Source: Candidatus Latescibacterota bacterium
GTDB lineage: Bacteria > Latescibacterota > UBA2968 > UBA8231
Direction: 5' to 3'
Length of the DNA stretch: 8,297 bases
Assembly: GCA_003529325.1 (NCBI GenBank)
Contig: DPVW01000368.1
Coordinates: 1-8,297, forward strand
Made by a program: the position numbers and the translations under genes. Each line of letters opens with the position of its first letter. The stretch's first letter is position 1. Of the stretch, positions 1-6,150 are shown one piece after another. The notes below the pieces were generated by a model. It searched no databases, had not been told where the DNA came from, and saw only the letters and a list, made by a program, of their open reading frames with translations.

Positions 1-802
1 AGTAGTTGCCGCGCAGGGCCAGATGGCCTCCGTCGTCATGCGAGATGTAGCTCTCGATCCCACGCGCCGTCGTTTGCGCCACATCCACCAGGATGAGATC
101 CTCGTTGGTCTCTGGAAAGACATCGAGGGCCCCCGCTACCCAGTCACGATAGACGGGCCGCGGGTTGTTGCTGTGCTTGTGATAGGCCTCGAAGCGGACA
201 CCGGTGACGCCGAAGACGTGCTCGATCCCCGCCGTCCACTGCGTCGACAGTTCTGACCTGCCATAGCGGGCGCCCGCATCCAACGCCGTGTCGTCATGCA
301 GGTCGTGGAACTGGCGGTACTGGCCCCAGCCCACACGCAGCAGACTGCCTGTGGGCAGATCGACCATGGCGCTGAGACGTGGGCTGACGTCGCTGTCGCC
401 GGTGTGGGAGGCACGGTCGTAACGCACCCCTCCTTCCACTGTCAGCGGAGGGGCAAGCCGCACCCGATTGGCCACGTAGGCGCCCAGAATCGAACTGTTC
501 TGCTCGCCGCTGACATCGGTCTCCACAGGATACAAGCCCAGTGGGTCCTGGCGGGAATCATTCGGATCCTGGTAGACCAGATTGTGCAGTTGATAGTCGA
601 CGTTGTGACGCCGCAGATCGGCACCGAATTGCCATAACCACGAGTCGGTCGGTTCCACCAGCCAATCCTGCTTGATGCCGACAATGCGCAGATTTCGATG
701 CTTGTCGACTTCGTACACGGCGCCCGGATTGCCGATGGTGAACCGCCCGTCGGCGTTACAGTCGTACTTCTGCACCGCTTTCGGCGGACTCGTACATCGC
801 AT
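1..802 (-). CDS. TonB-dependent receptor, C-terminal barrel fragment; 5'-truncated, 3' end beyond window
   Basis: Reading the minus strand in the frame whose codons include 755-757 gives an uninterrupted frame of 267 codons from an ATG at 800-802 to the left edge. The product looks like the barrel and extracellular loops of a TonB-dependent outer-membrane receptor: an IGNPG/KQDW stretch, GLYPVETDVSGEQ, EGGVRYD, then DVSPRLSAMVDLPTG, RVGWGQYRQFHD, GIEHVFG..FEAYHK and ARGIESYISHDDGG. Alternating polar and aromatic residues are typical of these strands. Family members are usually 700 residues or longer, with a signal peptide and plug domain ahead of the barrel. Here an in-frame TGA at 803-805 closes the frame and the preceding DNA is an intact oxidoreductase gene. 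There is no Shine-Dalgarno before 802. The family call is secure; the gene is a 5'-truncated remnant unless the assembly is wrong. Confidence 0.75.
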   Translation of the reverse strand, partial: MRCTSPPKAVQKYDCNADGRFTIGNPGAVYEVDKHRNLRIVGIKQDWLVEPTDSWLWQFGADLRRHNVDYQLHNLVYQDPNDSRQDPLGLYPVETDVSGEQNSSILGAYVANRVRLAPPLTVEGGVRYDRASHTGDSDVSPRLSAMVDLPTGSLLRVGWGQYRQFHDLHDDTALDAGARYGRSELSTQWTAGIEHVFGVTGVRFEAYHKHSNNPRPVYRDWVAGALDVFPETNEDLILVDVAQTTARGIESYISHDDGGHLALRGNY

Positions 803-1790
803 TCAGTATGCGTTGCACACCGATGGCCTCACGCCAACTGACGGCTGGTGGCGTGTCACCGCGAATCGCACGCAGAAATGCCGTGTGCTGAGCCATGGTG
901 CGACTCTCCGGTTCGTCATCGATGTCGAGTTCAACCGGTGTCACCTCCTGCTGTTGATCCAACGCAGCGTATGGCGCCACATCCTGTACGACCCCCAGTG
1001 TTCCGTGGATCTCCCAACCATGCCCCCGGGTACGAGGGTGCTGCAGCCAGTTGCCCTCGATCGACATGGATGTGCCATCGGCGAAGCGCACGTGCCCATG
1101 ACCAAAGTCCTCCACCGACACCTCCGAGATCTCACCTTCAAAGTGAATCGGTGGATCCGGCATCTTGTCGATGCGGCGGAAGGTGGAAGCACTGACAGTC
1201 ACCGGCTCGGGCGCACCAAGAAGCCAGTACACAGCATCAAGAGGATGGACCGTCGTCGCCGCCAGCACCCCGCCGAGCGACATATCCTCACGATGGAAGA
1301 ATCGTCCCCAGGGATAGGACATGACATGTCCACCCCAGACACGGGTGTGATAGATCTGCCCGAGACCACCGGCGACCAGGAAACGACGCACCGCCTGCTC
1401 GGCGGGAGACTGGCGCGTCTGCAAGCCCATGGTGAACAGCCGCCCCGCTTGCGTCGCCGCCTGTTCCATGGCCTCGGCTTCGGCCACACTCATGCACAGC
1501 GGCTTCTCACACAGCACATGCGCTCCCGCTTCGAAAGCCGCAATGGCTTGCTGTGCATGAAACCTCGGTGGCGACGCGACGACGACGTACTCGGGTGCTG
1601 TCGCCGCCAACATCTCTTCCATGTCCTGGAAGGCCCGGGCCTCCGGCTCGACCAACGCTGCCGCTGTCGCCGCTGACGGTTGGTGTGGATCGACGACGGC
1701 CACCACCTCCGCTTCCGGGACCCGCTGCAGCCATTTGATATGTTCGCGGCCCATCAACCCAGCGCCGATGACGGCGGTGCGCACACGCAT
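756..1790 (-). CDS. Gfo/Idh/MocA family NAD(P)-dependent oxidoreductase
   Basis: Cytosolic dehydrogenase of the Gfo/Idh/MocA family, which oxidises or reduces sugars, inositols and sugar derivatives with NAD(P). The 344-residue product has the N-terminal Rossmann fold with VIGAGLMG at 7-14, the acidic residue D34 at the end of the second strand, and the family EKP motif at 95-97 (catalytic Lys96). A VHPLDAVYWLLG segment carries the usual His/Asp pair of the C-terminal domain. Length is typical. An in-frame ATG at 1838 would add 16 residues and overlap the dehydratase gene. I prefer 1790 because it puts the Rossmann glycine motif close to the N-terminus, as usual, and lies 2 nt after the dehydratase stop (TGATCATG), which suggests translational coupling. 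The partner dehydratase points to sugar-acid or polyol catabolism; the substrate is not readable. Its last codons overlap the receptor fragment. Confidence 0.9.
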   Translation of the reverse strand: MRVRTAVIGAGLMGREHIKWLQRVPEAEVVAVVDPHQPSAATAAALVEPEARAFQDMEEMLAATAPEYVVVASPPRFHAQQAIAAFEAGAHVLCEKPLCMSVAEAEAMEQAATQAGRLFTMGLQTRQSPAEQAVRRFLVAGGLGQIYHTRVWGGHVMSYPWGRFFHREDMSLGGVLAATTVHPLDAVYWLLGAPEPVTVSASTFRRIDKMPDPPIHFEGEISEVSVEDFGHGHVRFADGTSMSIEGNWLQHPRTRGHGWEIHGTLGVVQDVAPYAALDQQQEVTPVELDIDDEPESRTMAQHTAFLRAIRGDTPPAVSWREAIGVQRILNAMYESAESGAEVRL

Positions 1791-1792
1791 GA

Positions 1793-2995
1793 TCAGGGTC
1801 GCGTCGGACTGCCATCGGGCAATCGCGTCTGCGTCCATTCCTCGATCGTATCCGTACAGGGATATTTTGCCGCCAGTTCCTCATTGATGTCGATCCCGAG
1901 ACCGGGATTGTCATTGGGGTATAGATAGCCGCCGCGGACCTCTGGCAGTCCAGGAAAGATGTCGTAGCACAACTCGTTGAACCGGCACCACTCCTGTACG
2001 CCGAAGTTGGGAGCCCATAGATCGAGATGGAGATTGGCGGCATGTCCCACCGGCGATGTGTCACCGGGGCCGTGCCACGCGGTACGGATCCCATACATCT
2101 TGGCGAAAGCCGCCACGTTGCGCGCTGGGGTGATACCCCCCATCTGTGACACGTGCATACGCAGAAAGTCGATGAGACGACCTTCGATCAGCGGCTGCCA
2201 TTCACGCGGGTGGTTGAACAACTCGCCCATAGCGATCGGTGTCGCACACTGGGAACGGATGTTGTGAAACCAGTCGATGTCCTCCGGCGCCAGCGGATCT
2301 TCCAGGAAGAACAGTTTGAACTGCTCCATGTCCTTGGCAAACTGCACCGCGTTGATCGGCACCAGGCGCTCGTGAATATCGTGCAGCAATTCGACCTCGA
2401 AACCAAGCTCTGAGCGAACATGCTCGAAGACGTCGAGGTGGGCCCGCACGTACCCCCGGGGGTCGAAGTAGGCTCCCGGCTGGGCCCCGTCAGGACGTGG
2501 CTGCCGCGACTCCATGCCGCCATAGCCACCCTGCTGCACACGGATGTACTGATACCCCTGCTCCATGTACCCACGGATGGAATCGACGATCTCCTCCTTT
2601 GTCGAGCCACCGGCGTGAGCGTAGCAGGCGGCCGCCTCTCGACACTTGCCTCCCAACAGCTGATAGACAGGCATCCCCGCCCGTTTGCCCTTGATATCCC
2701 ACAGCGCCTGATCGACACCGGAGATGGCGTTGTTCAACACCGGCCCGTTGCGCCAGTAACTGTGCACCGTAGACATCTGATAGATGTCCTCGATACGGTC
2801 CACATCTCTGCCGATGAGAAAGGGCTTGAGGTGACGCTCGATGGCTGTGTGCACAGCATTGAAGCGCTGCGTGAAGGTGGCACAGCCGATGCCGTAGAGA
2901 CCCGGTTCGGAGGTGATCAACTTGACGATGATCAAGCGCGACCCGGCGGGCTGTGTCATGATGACCTGCACATCTTTGATCGTGACCGTGCTCAT
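1793..2995 (-). CDS. Enolase-superfamily sugar-acid dehydratase, ManD/RspA type
   Basis: A 400-residue protein of the mandelate racemase/muconate lactonizing group, closest in pattern to the D-mannonate dehydratase (ManD)/RspA family, which dehydrates hexonates to 2-keto-3-deoxy sugar acids using Mg2+. Visible marks are LIGRD..RIEDI (60-71), HSYWRNGPV (78-86), SGVDQALWDIKGK (92-104), Arg152 in the RVQ segment, LLHDIHERL (203-211; Asp206 metal ligand, His208), FFLEDP (229-234; Glu232), GELFN (257-261; Glu258), AWHGPGDTSP (306-315; His308) and NFGVQE (330-335). Length matches the family. Directly after Arg152 the loop reads GGYGGMES, so the catalytic loop Tyr described for characterised ManD enzymes is not obvious. 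Substrate is therefore open. It is the first gene of the operon with the oxidoreductase; the ATG at 2995 has only a weak GGAA upstream. Confidence 0.88.
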   Translation of the reverse strand: MSTVTIKDVQVIMTQPAGSRLIIVKLITSEPGLYGIGCATFTQRFNAVHTAIERHLKPFLIGRDVDRIEDIYQMSTVHSYWRNGPVLNNAISGVDQALWDIKGKRAGMPVYQLLGGKCREAAACYAHAGGSTKEEIVDSIRGYMEQGYQYIRVQQGGYGGMESRQPRPDGAQPGAYFDPRGYVRAHLDVFEHVRSELGFEVELLHDIHERLVPINAVQFAKDMEQFKLFFLEDPLAPEDIDWFHNIRSQCATPIAMGELFNHPREWQPLIEGRLIDFLRMHVSQMGGITPARNVAAFAKMYGIRTAWHGPGDTSPVGHAANLHLDLWAPNFGVQEWCRFNELCYDIFPGLPEVRGGYLYPNDNPGLGIDINEELAAKYPCTDTIEEWTQTRLPDGSPTRP

Positions 2996-3112
2996 AGCGC
3001 TGGCGTTCCATGGTAAAATGGTGGGAAGGATGCCGTAGGTTTGTGATCCTCAGGAGTCCTGTCAAGGTTGTAGATTAGTCACACACGTAACTTGGGACTG
3101 TGAGGATTTCTT
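2996..3112. promoter_or_regulatory. Divergent intergenic region, probable promoters for both flanking operons
   Basis: 117 bp between the divergent dehydratase and PAP2 start codons, so promoters for both directions should lie here. On the minus strand TTGACA (complement of 3060-3065) matches a -35 box exactly, but no good TATAAT-like sequence follows at 16-18 bp. On the plus strand I see no convincing box pair. No clear operator palindrome was found. Confidence 0.35.
3102..3106 (+). promoter_or_regulatory. Shine-Dalgarno site supporting TTG start of PAP2 gene
   Basis: GAGGA lies 6 nt before the TTG at 3113-3115. There is no in-frame ATG between it and the first residues of the apparent signal peptide, so this site decides the start. 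Confidence 0.6.
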
Positions 3113-3829
3113 TTGAACAATTGCTGGCGGCCGATTGCCTACGGCTTCTGCCTGCAGCTGATCATGTCAGCCACAGCTAGCGCCGACGTTGCGCTGGTGC
3201 GCCACGACCTGCAGCGGCTGCTTAGCCGGCAGAGCGCGACGGTGGGACTGTTGGGGCTGGGACTGGCGGCCATCGCCAAGCCGTTGGATGATGATCTGCG
3301 CGGCAGTGTGGGAGACAACAGCTTGTTGAATCTGGTCTTTGATGCCGACCGATTGGGGGGCTCATCGACCAACGGCATCGCCGCCACGGTTGGCGTATGG
3401 GGATTGGCGAGCCTCACAGGACGGCCGCAGATACGTGCTGTTTCCTCTGAACTGTTACGCGCGCTGGTGCTTGCCAATGCCCTGGTGCTGCCATTGAAGG
3501 AGATCGTTGGACGTGAGCGGCCTGATGGAGAGGATCTGCGCTCCTTCCCGTCCGGACATTCTGCCAATGCTTTTGCCATCGCGACGATTCTGGCACGACG
3601 TTCCGGCTCAGGTCTGCGGGTTCCCATCTACGCCTTTGCCGCCACCGTACCCGTATCTCGCATTCACGAAGAACGTCACTTCTTGTCCGATGTAGTCGTG
3701 GGCGCCACACTTGGCACGATCGCCGGATGGTCCGTAACCACAGCGCCATCGAATGACGAGCGGCGTCTCTCGTGGACCCCGATCTATACAGAAGGTGTAT
3801 GGATGCTACAAACAGGGTGGCGCTTGTGA
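3113..3829 (+). CDS. PAP2-family phosphatase, exported
   Basis: A 238-residue PAP2 (type 2 phosphatidic acid phosphatase) protein that would hydrolyse a phosphomonoester, commonly a lipid phosphate or undecaprenyl diphosphate. All three signature blocks are present: K129-x6-R136-P137 (KEIVGRERP), PSGH at 146-149, and S182-R183-x5-H189-x3-D193 (SRIHEERHFLSD), with His149 and His189 as the expected catalytic pair. The first 24 residues look like a signal peptide, with hydrophobic GFCLQLIMSA and possible cleavage after ASA. Hydrophobic segments follow near 43-56, 84-101 and 116-129. The start is TTG, supported by an upstream GAGGA. The last codons overlap the start of the barrel gene, so the two are likely co-transcribed. 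Catalytic family is clear; lipid versus other substrate is not. Confidence 0.88.
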   Translation: MNNCWRPIAYGFCLQLIMSATASADVALVRHDLQRLLSRQSATVGLLGLGLAAIAKPLDDDLRGSVGDNSLLNLVFDADRLGGSSTNGIAATVGVWGLASLTGRPQIRAVSSELLRALVLANALVLPLKEIVGRERPDGEDLRSFPSGHSANAFAIATILARRSGSGLRVPIYAFAATVPVSRIHEERHFLSDVVVGATLGTIAGWSVTTAPSNDERRLSWTPIYTEGVWMLQTGWRL

Positions 3830-4632
3830 CATCGGCGTGGATCTTTGTTGTCCCTCTGTGCTTCGGCACTGTTGCTGGTGCAGGACGCCACGGCGCAGAC
3901 AGCCAAGCTGGATTCCAGCAATACCTATCCGGCCAAGTCCAATACCGTTCGCGTCTCGAGTCGACCGCTGCTCTGCCCGGACGCGTCCTCTACACACCCT
4001 TTTTCGCCACGATCTTCGTCGGGCGGCAAGCGGCCAACGCCGTCTGGGAAAAGCGTCTCTTCGATCGGGCGGAGGCCCTGCTGACGACGGCGGATGGCCG
4101 CATCGGCATTCGTCCATTGTCGGCGACCAGCATCGGCACGGGCGCACGTCTGTTTTTCAAGGATATCTGGCACGACACCGATGCCAGTTTGACCTCGACC
4201 TTGGGTGTTTCGGGCCGCAAACGTCAGCAACACTTGCTCTCTCTCGCCCTGCCGAACAGTGTGAGGTTGGTCGGTGGTTTCATCCGCGAGCCGAGGGAAA
4301 GTTTCTACGGCATTGGCAATGATGGAAATGGCAGCAAAACCTCCTTTCGACAAGAAGATATGTACGGGCGACTGGCCTATTTACGGCGAGTGAATGGCGT
4401 GCTGCGCCTCGATGCGACGCTCGAATTCCGCTCCGTCGATACAGAAATGGAGCAGGGCGCAAGCCTCGTACTGCCCGGACTCGGCGCCGACGCGGCGTAC
4501 ACAGGTGTCGAGATCACCATACGCGGCAACTTCGTCGACGTGCCAGGGAGTCCAACCCGGGGCAATCGCACCCTCCTCGGCGCCTGGCGGCACGGAGATC
4601 TTGCGCGGCTACAAGCGCGGTCGGTTTCGTGA
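3799..4632 (+). CDS. BamA/TamA-family outer-membrane protein, C-terminally disrupted
   Basis: A 277-residue product resembling the N-terminal two thirds of small Omp85/surface-antigen proteins. Family-like parts are the pre-barrel segment GRVLYTPFFA..VGRQAAN (61-80), ADGRIGIRPLS..IGTGARLFFKD (98-122), then barrel strands including FYGIGND (169-175), YGRLAYLRR (189-197), ATLEFRSVD (206-214) and the strand-turn PTRGN (252-256). A signal peptide is plausible (VALVTSAWIFVVPL, then AGA). The chosen ATG overlaps PAP2 by 31 nt; a GTG at 3826 that overlaps the PAP2 stop as GTGA is an alternative, but that start would lack a basic N-region. After PTRGN the frame departs from the family and stops at 4632, while the next family motif (LRGY) appears in the neighbouring frame at 4601. 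The barrel is thus incomplete, and the product is unlikely to insert normally. Confidence 0.7.
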   Translation: MDATNRVALVTSAWIFVVPLCFGTVAGAGRHGADSQAGFQQYLSGQVQYRSRLESTAALPGRVLYTPFFATIFVGRQAANAVWEKRLFDRAEALLTTADGRIGIRPLSATSIGTGARLFFKDIWHDTDASLTSTLGVSGRKRQQHLLSLALPNSVRLVGGFIREPRESFYGIGNDGNGSKTSFRQEDMYGRLAYLRRVNGVLRLDATLEFRSVDTEMEQGASLVLPGLGADAAYTGVEITIRGNFVDVPGSPTRGNRTLLGAWRHGDLARLQARSVS

Positions 4633-4680
4633 TCGGGGGACCGCCTTTGCCGTTGCAAATTACAAATTTCTGTTCAAACC
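4564..4680 (+). pseudogene. Out-of-frame Omp85 barrel remnant with LRGYKRGRFRDR motif
   Basis: In the frame whose codons include 4601-4603 the sequence reads GGTEILRGYKRGRFRDRG followed by FAVANYKFLF (about 4586-4675). L-R-G-Y-x-x-G-R-F-R-D is the hallmark late-barrel motif of the Omp85 family. It is one frame away from the preceding barrel gene and overlaps its last codons. In intact relatives about 50 residues separate the PTRG turn from LRGY; here only 38 nt do. I infer an internal deletion that also shifted the frame. No start codon or ribosome site serves this piece. Confidence 0.6.
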
Positions 4681-4980
4681 GGACAGATGGAAACCGATGT
4701 ATCCCATGCCGGCATTTGAAAATGTCACCCTGAGAGACACATTCTGGGGTGCCAGGATTGTCACTTCCTTTTCTGATGCGCAGATCGGGCCGCTGTCGCC
4801 GCTGAAGCCCTGGTCAGATATCTGGTCGAGCGCCGTGATCGTATCGGTGAACACTGGTTTTCGCGTGTTAACGCTCTTGATCATTTGGTCATCGTGGATG
4901 GGGCACTGCAGTTCACTGATCTGGCCGTCTCGCGACGATACGCAGACCCGGCGGTGACGCGGTACAGGTATGCAGATCGC
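4676..4980 (+). pseudogene. C-terminal remnant of an unidentified conserved protein, with one-base frameshift
   Basis: Downstream of the LRGY piece, without interruption, the same frame reads PDRWKPMYPMPAFENVTLRD and then FWGARIVTSFSDAQI (4679-4786). At 4783-4789 the protein-like character jumps one frame: codons from 4786 read RAAVAAEALVRYLVERRDRI, then GEHWFSRVNALDHL and FTDLAV, up to about 4980. Read across the slip, the two parts make one continuous, protein-like sequence, as if one base (for example a second C in CAGATC-CGG) had been lost. The pattern FWxAxIV-x-F-xDxxIRA..RRDxIGxxWF recalls the C-terminus of a bacterial hypothetical-protein family I cannot name. There is no start codon. 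It fills the otherwise gene-free stretch up to the convergent enzyme gene. Confidence 0.45.
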
Positions 4981-5006
4981 CGCGGTCTACCTCTGTCGCG
5001 GCGATC
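4975..5006. terminator. Perfect 10-bp inverted repeat at the end of the enzyme gene; possible bidirectional terminator
   Basis: GATCGCCGCG at 4975-4984 is exactly repeated inverted at 4997-5006, with a 12-nt loop whose closing bases (G4985/T4996, T4986/G4995) can form wobble pairs. The hairpin spans the stop codon (4987-4989) of the minus-strand enzyme gene, in the convergent zone between two transcription units. No run of T follows on either strand, so it is not a standard intrinsic terminator; a Rho-type end or a 3'-protecting stem is equally possible. Confidence 0.4.
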
Positions 5007-6150
5007 CAAACATCTCCGGCTGGTACGGTAGAAACTGGCCCTGCTGCCGATACAGTTCGTGATACCGGCCCACCTTCTCCTCGTCTACTTCAACCCCGAG
5101 GCCAACACCTTGGGGGATGCCCCAGGTCGGCCCCGTCGCCGTAGGCAATGACTCTCTAATGATGTCATCCGCCATCATGGCTGCCACCTGTTGATTGCCA
5201 TCGACGAGATTGGGCAGGGTCAGACAGACATGGTGTGAAGCAGCCGCCATGAGACCGAGTTCTCCGTGCGTGTGGCGACAGACGGTCAAACCCTCGTGAT
5301 GGGCTGACCAACTCAGGCGATGGAATTGTGCCAGTGAACCGACCCAGTTGCTGCTGAAACAGAGCGTGTCGGCGGCGCGCCGTTTGATGACCTCATGAAC
5401 ATCGCACACACGCCACAGTCCCTCGTTGGCACAGATGGCGACGGACTGACGGGCTCGCACTTCGATCATGTTCTCCAGCGGCTCCGGCCAGACGGGCTGT
5501 TCGGCGAAGTCGATACGGTAGCGATCGAATTCGGCCAGATAACGGATCGTCTCGTTGACGGTCCACGAGCCATTCGCATCGATACGAATCTTGTGCTGCG
5601 GGCCGATCGCCTGCCGCAGGGCGGCGATGATGTCACATTCCGCCGCAAAGTCGATACCCACCTTGATATAGAAGACCGTATACCCCGCGGCGACGCCCTC
5701 GTGCGCCTGGGCGGCGACCTCTTCCGGTGAACCGTATGCGAGATAACAGAAGTAGTCGACGGCAGCCCGTCGCAGACCGCCGAAGAGATTGTACACGGGC
5801 TGACCCGCCGCCTTGCCGCACAGATCATTCAGCGCCATGTCGATGCCCGCGAAGGCGAAGTGCCCCGTCATCTCGCGGTGATACCAGTGCGCGGCGCCAT
5901 AAAACTGGTCGGCAATCGCTTCCCGTTCCCAGGGATCACGACCCGTGAAGAGGGGCACCGCCGACTTCACGACTTCATATACACTCTCGACGTTGGGTCC
6001 CGGACAACTCTCCCCCCAGCCAACCAGACCATCATCTGTCTCAATCTTCACAACCACCGCCGTGACACCATCCCGCTGCACCCGCGAGCTGGTTTCACGA
6101 TGGCTATAAGGGACACTGACAATGGTCGGTTCTATCGATGTGATCTTCAC
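4987..6150 (-). CDS. Mandelate racemase/muconate lactonizing enzyme family protein
   Basis: A 387-residue enolase-superfamily enzyme, cytosolic and Mg2+-dependent, abstracting the alpha proton of a carboxylate. N-terminal capping domain: GVTAVVVKIETDDGLVGWGE (28-47), GIDMALNDLCGKAAGQPVY (102-120). Barrel ligands: IDANGSW (190-196; Asp191), FAEQP (215-219; Glu217) and CANEG (240-244; Glu243). At the usual K-x-K site it reads Y161-I-K163, so only the second lysine remains. Near the end of the barrel CRHTHGE (291-297) offers His292 four residues before Glu296, resembling the His/Glu spacing of mandelate racemase. The lysine expected on the opposite face in muconate lactonizing enzymes is absent (CFSSNWVG). 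This favours a racemase or acid-sugar dehydratase role over cycloisomerisation; substrate unknown. The start is GTG (6148-6150), sharing GTGA with the ankyrin gene stop. Confidence 0.88.
   Translation of the reverse strand: MKITSIEPTIVSVPYSHRETSSRVQRDGVTAVVVKIETDDGLVGWGESCPGPNVESVYEVVKSAVPLFTGRDPWEREAIADQFYGAAHWYHREMTGHFAFAGIDMALNDLCGKAAGQPVYNLFGGLRRAAVDYFCYLAYGSPEEVAAQAHEGVAAGYTVFYIKVGIDFAAECDIIAALRQAIGPQHKIRIDANGSWTVNETIRYLAEFDRYRIDFAEQPVWPEPLENMIEVRARQSVAICANEGLWRVCDVHEVIKRRAADTLCFSSNWVGSLAQFHRLSWSAHHEGLTVCRHTHGELGLMAAASHHVCLTLPNLVDGNQQVAAMMADDIIRESLPTATGPTWGIPQGVGLGVEVDEEKVGRYHELYRQQGQFLPYQPEMFGSPRQR

Noticed and set aside
672..1676. Long plus-strand open frame (334 codons) across the oxidoreductase gene
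   Set aside because: It is antisense to a clear Gfo/Idh gene with all family motifs; the translation has no recognisable pattern and the open frame follows from the GC-rich codon use of the opposite strand.
1791..1838. Upstream ATG at 1838 for the oxidoreductase
   Set aside because: It overlaps the dehydratase gene, GAGGA abuts it with no spacing, and the 16 extra residues precede the normal position of the Rossmann motif.
2452..2463. ACCCCCGGGGGT palindrome
   Set aside because: It lies inside the dehydratase coding region, where it encodes ordinary residues of the DPRGYVR segment, and is simple G/C-run sequence.
3060..3065. TTGACA on the minus strand as a proven promoter
   Set aside because: The box is exact but there is no acceptable -10 at the right distance, so it is only noted within the intergenic region.
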